Assembly (NCBI GenBank): GCA_947650285.1
Contig: CANTFL010001463.1
Location: 248,001 to 312,000, forward strand
Source of the DNA: Hyaloperonospora brassicae
Taxonomy: Eukaryota > Oomycota > Peronosporomycetes > Peronosporales > Peronosporaceae
DNA length: 64,000 nucleotides
Direction: 5' to 3'
This document shows, piece by piece, positions 10,747-21,129 of this stretch. Below the pieces are notes generated by a model. That model ran no database searches. It was not told where the DNA came from and saw nothing but the letters and a program-made list of their open reading frames with translations. Numbering within the stretch: position 1 is the stretch's first letter; each line of letters starts with the position of its first letter. A program made the position numbers and the translations under genes.

Positions 10747-12764
10747 TGGTTAATTGCGCTCAGCTGCCTGCAGCTGACGCGATTGATAGCAGACGACGCG
10801 CTATGCGCCGTCTGTGTCATACTCCATCAACGCACAACCGATAGCAAAATCGATGGCGTCACAGACCACATGAAATGGTCTGTACCGATCTTCAATCGCC
10901 AAGATGGGTGATTGCATTAATCTTTTCTTGATACCTTCAAAGAAAAGCTGACAGTCAGCGTTCCATGACCACTTCACATCTTTCTTGAGCAAGCAAAAAA
11001 GATGAACAGTCATCTCGGCGTAATTCCGCAAATACTTGTGCAAGTACGCCGCTATCCCACAGAACTTACGAAGTCCCTTGACATCGACTGGCACTGGCCA
11101 GTCCGTGATCGCCTTGATCATTTCGGGATCCGGGCGTAAGCCGTGTTTGCCGACGATGCACCCAAGAAGTGGTATTTTGCTAGCCGCGAATATACACTTC
11201 TTGAGGTTAGCATACAACTTATTCTTGCGCATAAGTTGAAGGACTTGACGAACGTGAGTTCTGTGAGCTTCAACGTCCGTCTTTCCGCCCATAGCCCGGC
11301 TATAGACGAACACATCATCGAAATAACTCGGTGAAAAATCTCGCACCGGTATCACAACAGATTTGTAACACATCTGTTGAATGTTGCAGGGGCATTAATC
11401 AGTCCGTGTGGCATCACTAGCCACTCCCACAACATACCGCTGGGGGTTCTCACTGCCGTGTACGGGATGTCCCGTTTATGCATGAGGATCTGATAGAATC
11501 CATCCATCAGATCCATGGACTAAAAGATGGTACTCTTTGACATACCATCTATGATTACGTCCTTCCTCGGTATCGGTGTCTGAGCCGGTACCGTTGCAGC
11601 ATTCAATTTGTTGAATGCGTGCCCTATCCGCCACCCTCCTGTGGCCTTTCGCACACAGAAGGTCGGAGAGATGTGAGGGGATGTCGATTCCCTCACATGG
11701 CCCGCTGCTAAGCGATCGGTAAAGAACTTGTTGATCGCTAGCACTTGTTCACGAGGCAGTGGCCACTGCTTCATGGCAAAGTACTTCAAGCCCGGTTTAT
11801 GCTCGATCTCGTGTCAAGTGCCTTTCTCCTTGGGCAAATCGCAAGGTACGGATTCAGGGAACACATCCCTGAATTCGATCAAATCCTTATACAAAGGATT
11901 TGCCTGTAGTGACTCCCAGGATTGGGACGCGTATCGCTCAATCCGAGTCTTCTCATCTAGGACACTTTCGTCCATCGATGAGCTGCTGAGAACCCGTTCG
12001 TTCTCAGCAAATATTGTTGCCGACCGAATATCGGCCACATACTCATCCTCTGTGACGAGTATGCAGATCTTCTTGCCTTTGCCTTTACGCAGATTGCGCA
12101 ATAACCGTTTCGGTTCTAGCGTTGGCAACTGAGTTATCTCCGAAGTTAACTTCGGAGGCACAATCAGATCAAGAGAATAAGCGCCTACGCTTGATCCGTC
12201 ATTAACCAAGACATTCAACGTCTCGGTTACTTCCTGGGAACTTCTTTCCACAGGTTGCTGAAGGCCTAATCCTTCAGCAAGTGACTCTTGAGGAATTCCT
12301 TCCTAAAGTACGTGGGGACTTATTCCCTCGACGTCTTCTGACTGTGGCTGTGCAACCACAGTCAGGGACCAATCCTCAACGGTCGACTCTCCAGTCGACC
12401 TAGGATATCCGTGTTGCCGCTTTTGGGCAAACGGTTTACTCTTGCTAAGATGTCGCCCGCGAGGCGTACATTCACGTCCCAATCCACTCGACTTATTCGA
12501 GTGGTGGACCTTCGGCGCAGCCTGTACTTCTGTACAGCCGCCGGGAGCTTGCTCCACAGTGTAGTGATCAACTACACTGTGATCTTGTGCAGTCGTGCTA
12601 ACGACCGTACCGCAAGTGATGCCATCGCACTCACTCGCAAAACATCCACACGCTTGTGGACGCTCCAAGATGTTCATCAGATGACCATCTGATGAACAAG
12701 CGGCAGGCATCTTCACGGATCGATGCTGCCAGCTCACCCTTGGCTCGTACTTTCTGAGCCAAGG
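10747..12764 (-). pseudogene. Reverse transcriptase and RNase H of element 1
   Basis: The reverse transcriptase signature is readable: SMDLMDGFYQI carries the first catalytic Asp, LINAPATFNR follows, and YFDDVFVYS (11325-11314) holds the Asp pair. RNase H follows (FHVVCDAIDFAIGCAL). The frame carries TAG 12305-12303, TGA 11816-11814, TAG 11522-11520, a two-nucleotide insertion near 11355, TAG 10803-10801 and TAA 10752-10750. Every one of these is also in element 2, so the damage predates the duplication. Confidence 0.85.
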
Positions 12765-13301
12765 TTATTTCAGGATGACATCAAATTTGTCATCCAGATC
12801 TAGTACGATGAATTCATCATCGTACTGTTCGCCCTCCAGCGTGTATTGGATTCTTACTACACATTTCTTAACAGTAATCGATGCGCCTGTTGCAAGGCGC
12901 ACCGTCATCCTCGTGAGGGGAATATCGCGCTCAACGAACTTAAGTCTACGACCCTCTAGTGACTGGCGACGAACAAAGTTGTTCGACGCCCCACAGTCTA
13001 CTAGGGCACGAAGCGACAAATCATTTGTCGCTTTCAACTTCAAGGTGATGAGCGAAACGTCATCACCAGGTGCAGAGACACACAATGATTGTGTATCTGG
13101 AGCAACTTTCGTCAAGAGATTTGCAAATTCTCTTGAGGTTGCTGGATCAGTAGGGCGCTCCGCCCCTACTGACCCCGACCATTTTTTGATGGTCCGTCTC
13201 GCTGTTGCGGCTTCGAAACAGCGCTGGACCCACGCCCATTGTCCTTCTTGCAAATGGTCGTCCATTTCGCTCAGTACTGTTTGGTACTGGGCGTGGAGCA
13301 C
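12765..13301 (-). pseudogene. Retropepsin-type aspartic protease of element 1
   Basis: The active-site motif is VDCGASNNF (Asp-Cys-Gly, a variant of the usual DTG/DSG), followed by a typical glycine and hydrophobic strand and ending FDVIL. The frame overlaps the end of gag (13301-13147) in the +1 frame, which suggests expression by frameshifting in the ancestor. It stops at TAA 12767-12765 where element 3b continues with GLPW, so the connection to pol is lost. Confidence 0.8.
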
Positions 13302-14319
13302 CGCACTCGTATGCGAAGTACCCTAGCTTCTGACAGCGATTGCACCTCTGCAATCGCTTGTTGTTTAAAGAGCGAGGTCTCTCGCTCTCAACATAGCAGA
13401 GGTCCATTGGTTCTGGACCTCCGATCTCTTGTCGTATCGGTGGACGATAAGAGTTTGAGCTAGCATGAGCCTGTCTCATGCTAAAGTCTTCCTGTTCCGC
13501 GGCTGATATCGCATCTTCCAGCTTATTCAGCTCAAGGCAGAACAGGTGGCTCCTGACGGGCCCTTCTGCGATCCCTTGCATGAACACCGTAATCAACGTG
13601 TGTTCATGAACTGGGTTGGCAGTTATACTACTCGCTAGGAGTCGTATATGTTGAGCGTAAGCGTGCACATCACGCTTACCCTGCTTGAGTTTCAGGAGCT
13701 CAGAACGAGCCCTGAACTCAGCCCGTGGCGGCTCAAACGTTTGTCTTAGCCGGGCCTTGAAGTCATCTAGCGAACTAAACACATTTGGGTCGCTACTCTC
13801 GAGGCCCAGGGACCAAGTTTTGGCACGCCCTGCCAAGTGGGTTTGAGCAAATGTGAGTTTCATTTGCTCATCTTCGACGCGACTAGCCCTTAAGGCTCTG
13901 TCGAGTTCGACAAACCACAGTAACAGGGAGTCCTCCTGGACTCCACTGTACTTGGAGATGTCAACCTTTATGACCTCGGGACGACGCACATGTGCCGTCC
14001 CGCCCACAGCAGCATGTAATTGCTGCTGTCTCAACAGCTCTATCTGTTGATCACCGAGTTCTCTCAACTACTCGGCCTGTTGAGAGCCTTGCTGGTGAAG
14101 CAAGGCTACTTTCTCCCTTACGGCGACAAGTTCATGTTGTATGAACTTGGCTATAGCGGCATGTTGTTGGTCTCTGTCTAGAGACTCCAACATGGCGCTA
14201 ATGGCGAACTCGCCTACGGTAGAACTCATCCGTTCTACCGCACTTTATTCGATGTCGCTCAAATGGTTAAACCCTTCACGCGTAATGTGAAAGGTTTCTT
14301 CGCCATCCAACATGTTCAT
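13147..14319 (-). pseudogene. Gag of element 1
   Basis: ATG 14319 opens the frame, with a second candidate start at 14229 (MSSTVG). The capsid-like middle region (retrotransposon gag type, Trp-containing WFVELDRALRA) and a C-terminal zinc knuckle are visible. The knuckle reads CNRCQKLGYFAYEC, so the His of CX2CX4HX4C is Tyr; elements 3a and 3b keep His (CHRCHKLGHYAYEC). In-frame stops are TAA 14247-14245 (shared with element 2) and TAG 14070-14068 (element 2 has CAG there). Confidence 0.85.
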
Positions 14320-14345
14320 GTTGGATGCTGTGGTCCTAGAAAGGA

Positions 14346-14361
14346 CTACAAAGTGCTGCCA
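14346..14361 (-). promoter_or_regulatory. Primer-binding site of element 1
   Basis: Minus strand TGGCAGCACTTTGTAG starts two bases inside the 5' LTR. In elements 3a and 3b the same site reads TGGTAGCACTTTGTAG, whose first eight bases fit the usual initiator Met-tRNA 3' end. Confidence 0.7.
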
Positions 14362-14363
14362 GG

Positions 14364-14756
14364 TGTAACGGGGCACACCCTTGCGTGAACTTAACGCAAG
14401 GGTCTGGGTGCCCCGACAGACGTACACGAGGCAAACGAGGAAGCGTAGGATAAGGTAAAAGTAATACTGTTATATTAATATAATTAAGTCTTTTAACTAC
14501 TGTCTCTTTGTTTGACCTGACTTAATTATACTAATATAACTGAGTGTATGGTGACGTCTCGTCACCACTCATTGCGCGCGTCCTAAGGCGATTGGTGGGT
14601 TGATATCATCAAGATATCAACCAATGAGCAGACCCTTTAATCACTTCACCAATATCACCATTATCGGTGATATTGTTGAAAGAATATTCACTTTATATTC
14701 TTTGTTGTCACTTTCTTTCAAAGTAACACTTCCATGTAACGGGCTGCCCCGTTACA
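14364..14756 (-). repeat. 5' LTR of element 1
   Basis: 393 bp with perfect TGTAACGGGG...CCCCGTTACA ends. It differs from the 3' LTR of the same element by roughly 8% (hand count), although the internal parts of elements 1 and 2 are almost identical. GCCTT follows at 14757-14761. Confidence 0.9.
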
Positions 14757-15327
14757 GCCTTCCCCTACTGTGTACTTGGGTAGTAATGACGGATTGAGCG
14801 ATCTCCCGGTGCCTCGTTCGCGGGGGCAGAAGATGAGCAGCAGCATTCTCTATCGCTCCCTCAACCGCTTCACGATAGCAGCACGTACTGTACTGTAAAG
14901 CCTTCCTGGGTAAGAAGCTCCGGCCAGCGTCAGCCACAGGTACGCTTAAGGCGAAAGAGGCGACGAGGATACAGCCACCAAGCGTGGGGCAGCCACAGGA
15001 AATGTATGTGGCTGTATTGGGTGCGCGAAAAGCGGCTCCTCACGAACCTCTGCGCGACGCATGGATGACGACGGTTGCGGAACTGTTCGCGATAGTTCAC
15101 GATACTGCCGAGGTGGACGCGGAGCTAATTCCGCCTGGCAAGAAGCGACTTCATAAATTAAACAATGACGAGAAAAAGGTTCTGTTTCAGTTTTTCGAGT
15201 AGGCATGTGTGGCGTGCAACGCTTCTTACGAGGCATGGGTGGCCCATGCCAAGAAGGTGACGCACTCGCTGTGAAACTCGAATTGGTCCTTCACGCCCAT
15301 TTTACAGAATAGGATCAGCAAGGTCAA

Positions 15328-16560
15328 ATGGGCGAAATTGACACCACTCAATTTGTGGACGACGTCTATTACGCCGAACCCTGGCTCAGTGGAAGGTGCC
15401 GACGGCACCATGGAGTACGGGCAGCCTACATGCCATTTATGTTCAATCCAGCCGTGTATAACGCGAAGGGCATTAATCAAGTGCGTGCTCTCTGCCTACA
15501 GTCGGCGGTATTCAACAGCAGGAGACGCCTCCGTGAGGGCACGCAGGACGAATGGCGCATCATCATTGGCCTAGCTGAAGGGAGTATTGTGTGCATGCGT
15601 TTGCCAGTTTTCTTGACTAACGTGCTAGATTCCAAGGAACTGGTCCGTCTGTACTGGACATTACAGGCTCAAGTCGAAGGAGAACTCGTCTTACAACTGC
15701 GCAGCGGTATCAACATCAGGATGTGTTGCCAGAATACGATTGCGATCAAAGAGGACATTTTGCTGGCAGCGGAGAGCTTGCAAGTGAAACAGGATGAGCG
15801 GAGACGGCTACTTAATGTAGTTAAGACAATCAGCTACAACCAGGTGGAACGAGGCATCCATTTTTATTTTTTTGATCGGGCGGCGGCACGTGAATCATAA
15901 TCCATCGAAATTCCGTTTCAAAGCGCGGTGTATCGAATGGTCAACGTCCATCTGCCAGCTTCAGGGTCCGTTTGGGCCCGGAAGCATGGTGGTGATGGAA
16001 TGGGGTTTGCATCAGCCAGGGAGTATACAGTGGAGCTTCATAATGTCACACGGTTTACGGACTTCGGGAAACTAACCGCGTATTTTAAGGCTAATATTCC
16101 ATTGGAATTCGAATTGGAAGAGTTAGATATCTGCACTCCTAACTCCCGGACCTCTACAGTCTGGCGGCTAATAGTCAAACTTGCTTGCTGCCCAGACTTC
16201 TTTCGTGGTGTAGTACGCATTATCTGGTTTATGGCGACCAATCATATCAAAGCACCCTGGCGTTGGAGAACATTTTCAGTGCTTAGCTTGCGGGGATTTA
16301 GGCCATACCATAACTCGGTGCCGCTTCATAGAAGCTCAGTTGAGGGGCCCCGGCATTCAGGGAGCTACCGATCGGGAGATTGCAGTGCTACAAGATTTGT
16401 CTACACCATTTCACAGCCTAGACAAGATTAAAAACGGCAGCGCGCAGATTGTATCTACAGCACGGCAAGGACAAGAGGGATCAAGAGGCGGTTGCTCCAT
16501 ACGCGACAGATGCTGGATATTCCGACGCACTCACGATGCAAGCGCCTAGTCCGAGCGGCT
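15328..16560 (+). pseudogene. LINE ORF1 (nucleic-acid binding, CCHC)
   Basis: ATG 15328 opens a frame that reads to about 16260 with one TAA (15898-15900). The frame then switches to one encoding a canonical zinc knuckle, CLACGDLGHTITRC (CX2CX4HX4C, about 16281-16322), and a polar tail. This is the usual build of a LINE RNA-binding ORF1 protein. A shorter frame at 14984-15202 lies upstream and may belong to the leader. Confidence 0.7.
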
Positions 16561-16819
16561 CTCATCCTCCTGTAAGCGCTCCTCAGACCGACCCATCTCC
16601 GAATAAACGATGAGTAACGGTGCCTATCCGACGGCGTCTACTTCAGCTTGTCCGTTCTCGGGACCGACTGGCCCGTCCTCAGATAGTCGCCTCTTTTTAT
16701 GCTGACCTCGAGGCCTAGTCTGAGACACGAGTATAGCAGTCGACCCTCCTTCCTTCAAGCCTACGGATCTGTGTGCAGTTGAGCTTTCGTCCGGTTGAGA
16801 CGAGGAAAAAGGAATATCG

Positions 16820-17943
16820 ATGACAATTACGGAAGAGGCGAAGAAGCAGCTACAGCTTCATGCGAAAACACCACCAAAACAGCCGCCCACATCGCAGTTA
16901 CTCACACGTTTACATCAGGAATGCGCTACTTTGCGCCAAGAGGTAACGGATGTGCGGCCAAGCTTGAATTCGATAATTCCACCCAAGGTCATGTATTTAG
17001 CCACGGAGCCCGATCTGCCCACAATCGAGAAAGCTCTTGGCCTTACGCCTGTGACAACCCCAGCCACTGGTAATTGTATGGCAATGGCGTTAGCCCAGGC
17101 CGTTTCTGATCATGACCTGGTTGCCTAAAATTGTTCTCTTAAGTCAATCAGGCGTGTATTGAGCCGGGTACCCGCTGGGCGGGTTGTTACAATTTAATGA
17201 GCAATTTGGTCACTCTGTTCGTACAGCCACGCTGGTCAATATTTAATGTGGGTGGGACGGCATGCCTCCACAGGAATCAGCAAATTAATTCCAGTGGTAT
17301 TTACATGAGTATGACACCTCCCTTTCCGCCCGTCTCTCTACTATTGAGCGGCACACTTGGGGTGGCACTGAGAATTATCGATCGCTGCTAACTTCTTACG
17401 ACGTAAGGTATTTGTGCTTAGTTGCAGCACGGACGGCACGCAATGAGGGGCATGCTCCTTGTTTTGCCCAAGTACCATCACGAGAGAATCGAAACTTTAC
17501 GAGACTGGACAACAGATTCCCTTGGATATACGCCAGTGCGTCAAGGCTATTCCACTAGAAAAGACGCGGGACCGGCAACAGCTACTAGTACTCCGATTCT
17601 AGGGCAACCATTACTCAGCATATGTACACACGCGGTCTCCGGAGAATAAACAATGGTTAACATTTTTTAGTCCACACACACGGTGACACAGCTTGTTCAG
17701 AACTCGGACTTGGTGGATGCTCAGCCTCTTGCGTATACCCATCACGCCGCAGCGGCCTGCCCGACACTAGTCTCGCTGAGTCACACAGATGACAGCAGCG
17801 CCACCAAACAGCTAGCATTATTACCCAGCATCCGCGTTATTACTGAACGTCCTGTGGCTCAAAAGAGAGCACATTCTAACACCCCTGCGGAGAGAGAGCA
17901 AATTCGACAAAAGCTGCGCACCCGTGATGCGATTCATGAGTAA
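16820..17943 (+). pseudogene. OTU-like cysteine protease fragment in LINE
   Basis: The frame at 16820-17128 ends in PATGNCMAMALAQA, which resembles the catalytic-Cys block of OTU proteases (consensus near DGNCLFRAL). Downstream frames at 17197-17391 and 17683-17943 are too decayed to show the matching His. Some LINEs carry OTU-like domains between ORF1 and the endonuclease; assignment here rests on one motif and position. Confidence 0.45.
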
Positions 17944-18228
17944 TACGGAGACGTATTCATGTCGGACGCCTCTATGCAACTTAGTATACGTGGCCCGGCT
18001 AACACCCGAGGGAGTTGGCCGGCGCTTTGGATGAAACATGTTGAGGAATGGCCAGCCTCAGCCGCGGATAATTTCTCACATGTGCATAGCAGCCCATAGT
18101 AATAATCCTGGTGTCGCAGCGGGAACCAAAGCTGCTGTTATCCATGGTCCACCGCTTCCCTTATACGGATGAAGTTTTCAACACGTTAGTAGTCCAGGTT
18201 CTAGAAATCTGTACGGCGGCCTAGCGAC

Positions 18229-19620
18229 GTGGATGTATACAAGGTCGTTTGGGAGCATATCGCTCTAGAACAACCGATCCATAGACTAAAAAGTGGTTGG
18301 AGTCTTGGTGTACTAAATTCACCAGACCGACCCCATTCAATTTACCGGCACTTACCGAAAGTTGCGACGACTGGGACCGATTACGTACCAACGCATACGG
18401 GGATGATCCTGTCTTAAAACTGTGTAATGTGACCAACAAAGAGCGATATGCTAAACACATCATTTGCGCGGGATTAAACGAGCACGAGATCAAAGTTGTC
18501 CTGAATCAAGAGGATTGCATGGCGAAGTGTACGTTACCCAATCTGGGACGACAATCGGCTGCACTCAAATCGATAGCCACTTACCGCGCGGCGTTTAATG
18601 CTTTGATGGCCACCGACAATTAGTGCTCTGTTGCGAGCTTCTTCTCTACTGTTTTTGAGCATGAAGGTATCGAGGAAGGTCCCAGTTACTAAGGGCATCT
18701 CTATTCTAGACACGGGGGTGTTGCCCTTCACAGGACGCCTCACACCCACAGACACCTCTGGTCGACTTCACTTTCTCCGGCAGCCAAGCCGAATGCGGTG
18801 GAGTCATCAAGGGGTGATGAAATTTGATGGGTCCAAACGGATACAGTTTAAGAATGTCAGGGGTTTTCAGGTTAAGCCCCGAATGTCGTGGCTCACTGCT
18901 TGGCGTCGGGCTTTGGTACAAGAACGCTCACTTGCCTGGATGATCCAAGAGACTCACGTTAGCAGCTTAGATGTAGTGGATCACCTCCTTTCCACATGGG
19001 CCCGCTTACGGGGTCAATATTAGTAGCACAGTGGGCCACCGATGTCGTATTGAAGCATCGGGGATGAGCGGACTGCGGGGATAGCAATTTTATTGACTCC
19101 TTCGCAAGCTGCCTTGACTACTCCTTAGAGCACAACGAAATGGTTAACTCGGCTCATTGAGGTCGACCTGGGCGATACCCGTTTGGTGAACATATATGCG
19201 TCGAACAAATCAGTCTATTGTGAGCGATTCTTCACTGCATTGTAGGCATGAACTTGGAGTCAACGTTCGACCATACTAGCCGGTGACTCCAATTGTGCTC
19301 AAAGTCCGCCTCTCGACAGGCTTGACGGTACCCGGTAGAGACGGCCGGAAAGCGCTACACTCCAGGGTTTGATAGAAGCGCATCTTCTGGAGAACGCTTA
19401 CATTCTCAGTACGACAGTAGATGGAGAAGGTGACGACCCTAACCCCATCGATTTTTTTCCTACTGGAGACAGATGCCGCGAGTCGCATAGACAGGTTCTA
19501 TGTATCGCAATCCTGGTCCTCCGTGATGGAAGGTGTGTCGGTCTGTGAACCGCGGGTATCATCAGACCATCAGCGTGTGCAGTTGCATTACAAGGATACG
19601 GGACTCCATTCCCAGTCACG
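18229..19620 (+). pseudogene. LINE endonuclease (EEP family)
   Basis: Motifs of an APE-like endonuclease appear in order but in several frames: KFDGSKRIQFKNVRGF, then IQETHV with the metal-binding Glu (about 18950), a decayed GIAILLTP / LVNIYASN block (about 19080-19230), then SRIDRFYVS and SDHQRVQLHY with the terminal Asp-His pair (about 19480-19590). This enzyme nicks target DNA to prime reverse transcription. Multiple stops make it non-functional. Confidence 0.7.
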
Positions 19621-19875
19621 ACGCCAGCGTCTAACGGTTACATATCCCATCCGTTGTGCTCAGCCCTCTCTAGTGATCAAGGAGCCCATGGACGCTCTTA
19701 TTGATGAACGCCTGGGATACAACGCCACATGTGCGGCTTGGAAAGCTACCGTTAGAGGGTGTGTAAAAGTGAATTTTAGCGGCTGCGGCGGCGAACGGAC
19801 CAAAGAGGGAAAGCAGTACTACGGAGGATCGAGGTTTAGATCCGGGCGCATCTATCAACTCGTCAGGAGCGTCTT

Positions 19876-21113
19876 GTGGTCGCAAGCGAGGAGGCGAGGG
19901 AAAATCATTTTGTGCGAATGGGTGATAGGTTGAACCGGTCGATGGAACAGATTCGCTGGAACTTTAAGCGATTTCCTGAGTTTAAAAGGGATCAAACTAT
20001 TACATACATTCGAAACATTAATGGAGCTGCGTTTACGCGCGGTATGACAACGACAGATCGGTTTACATCGAAATGGCATCCTTTCTTTGGTGCTGTCTAC
20101 AATTCAGCACCACATCAACTTTTAAATGCCAGGTTCGACGACTTTATAACGATTCCGGAGTACAGACACTTATCAGCGACTAATAATGGTTTGTTAATGA
20201 ACGAGACCTGTCTCCATGAGGTGATAGAAGCCATCGATGCACTGAATCGGCACAAAGCAGCTGAAATGGATGGGCTTTTCAATGATACAATTAAGGAAAC
20301 CCAATCCATACTCGCATCGGCGATGGTCGCCATTGGCAACGAGACACTTCATGGCAATCACCCACCGCATCAATATTGAATGGGCTGATCATTCCGTTGC
20401 GCAAACGGAGGGTGCTGAGGATGGCATGGATTATAAACTAATCGCACTTCTACAAACCAGTGACAAGATATTCGCGAACGTCATCGCCACGCGGGTCCAG
20501 CGCGTACTGGGAAAATCAATTCGAGATTTGCAGCAGGGCTTTGTTCATAAACGGCACATGCAGAAGACTGTCCTGATGATGATGGCTATTCTTAACACTG
20601 GTGCAGCCAAACCTGCGTTGGCGGCCATGCACAGCGAAGCAATTCTCTTTCTCGACCTTCGCAAGGCGTATGATACCGTTGCCAGAGATTTTCTTTTCTT
20701 AGCGCCCACGCGGTGTAAATTCTCGCCGGAGTTTGTTACTATGATTCTGACGATTTGTAGCTGGACTACAGCACGATTTTTGGTCAATGGGGAGCTTTTG
20801 AGGACGCAGGAAGTGCGCTCGGGTATCCGTCAAGTATGCCCGCTGGATCCTTTATTATTCATTATCGCAGCGGAAGTGCTTGCGCTGGCAATCCATGATG
20901 ACCCTACTGACCCAGGCATCACCGTTCCACATGAAGGATGCACCCGACACAAATTTTTAGTATAAGTAGATGATGCAACTGTCTTTTTACAAGAAGCGAG
21001 GCATATTTCACGTGTCCTGCAGATCTTGGAACAATTTATCCGTCTGTCGGGACTTCGGGTGCAACCCTGCAAGAGCAAGCTCCTGTTGCTAAACTTGACA
21101 GTCCCAATGTGAG
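19876..21113 (+). pseudogene. LINE reverse transcriptase with stop at the catalytic box
   Basis: The N-terminal linker (19876-20379) is followed in another frame by the polymerase: [13 protein letters not shown] with the first catalytic Asp (about 20640-20680), [14 protein letters not shown] (usual RQGCPLSP altered) and then VDDATVFL. The codon before VDD, normally Tyr of the YVDD/YADD box, is TAA at 20963-20965. The frame resumes directly after with a thumb-like region to 21113. Confidence 0.8.
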
Positions 21114-21129
21114 GAGTTCTGTAATATTC

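Larger units (their letters stand above)
6774..14756 (-). mobile_element. Ty3/gypsy chromodomain LTR retrotransposon, element 1
   Basis: Complete in layout but decayed. In element orientation: 5' LTR (14756-14364), primer-binding site, gag, aspartic protease, reverse transcriptase, RNase H, integrase, chromodomain, polypurine tract, 3' LTR (7164-6774). RT-before-integrase order and the chromodomain place it among Ty3/gypsy chromoviruses. It is collinear with element 2 with no net indel over about 7 kb (coordinates in the two copies sum to 37876). It shares at least eight pol stops and frame breaks with element 2, so it cannot encode its own proteins. Flanking GCCTT repeats suggest a genuine insertion. 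A long antisense frame lies between pol and the 3' LTR. Confidence 0.92.

Noticed and set aside
12775..13326. 183-codon plus-strand frame opposite the protease
   Set aside because: Fully overlaps the protease/gag coding region and ends with it, mirrored at 24550-25101; best explained as a shadow of the sense codons. It also warns that antisense frames can be open by chance in this family.
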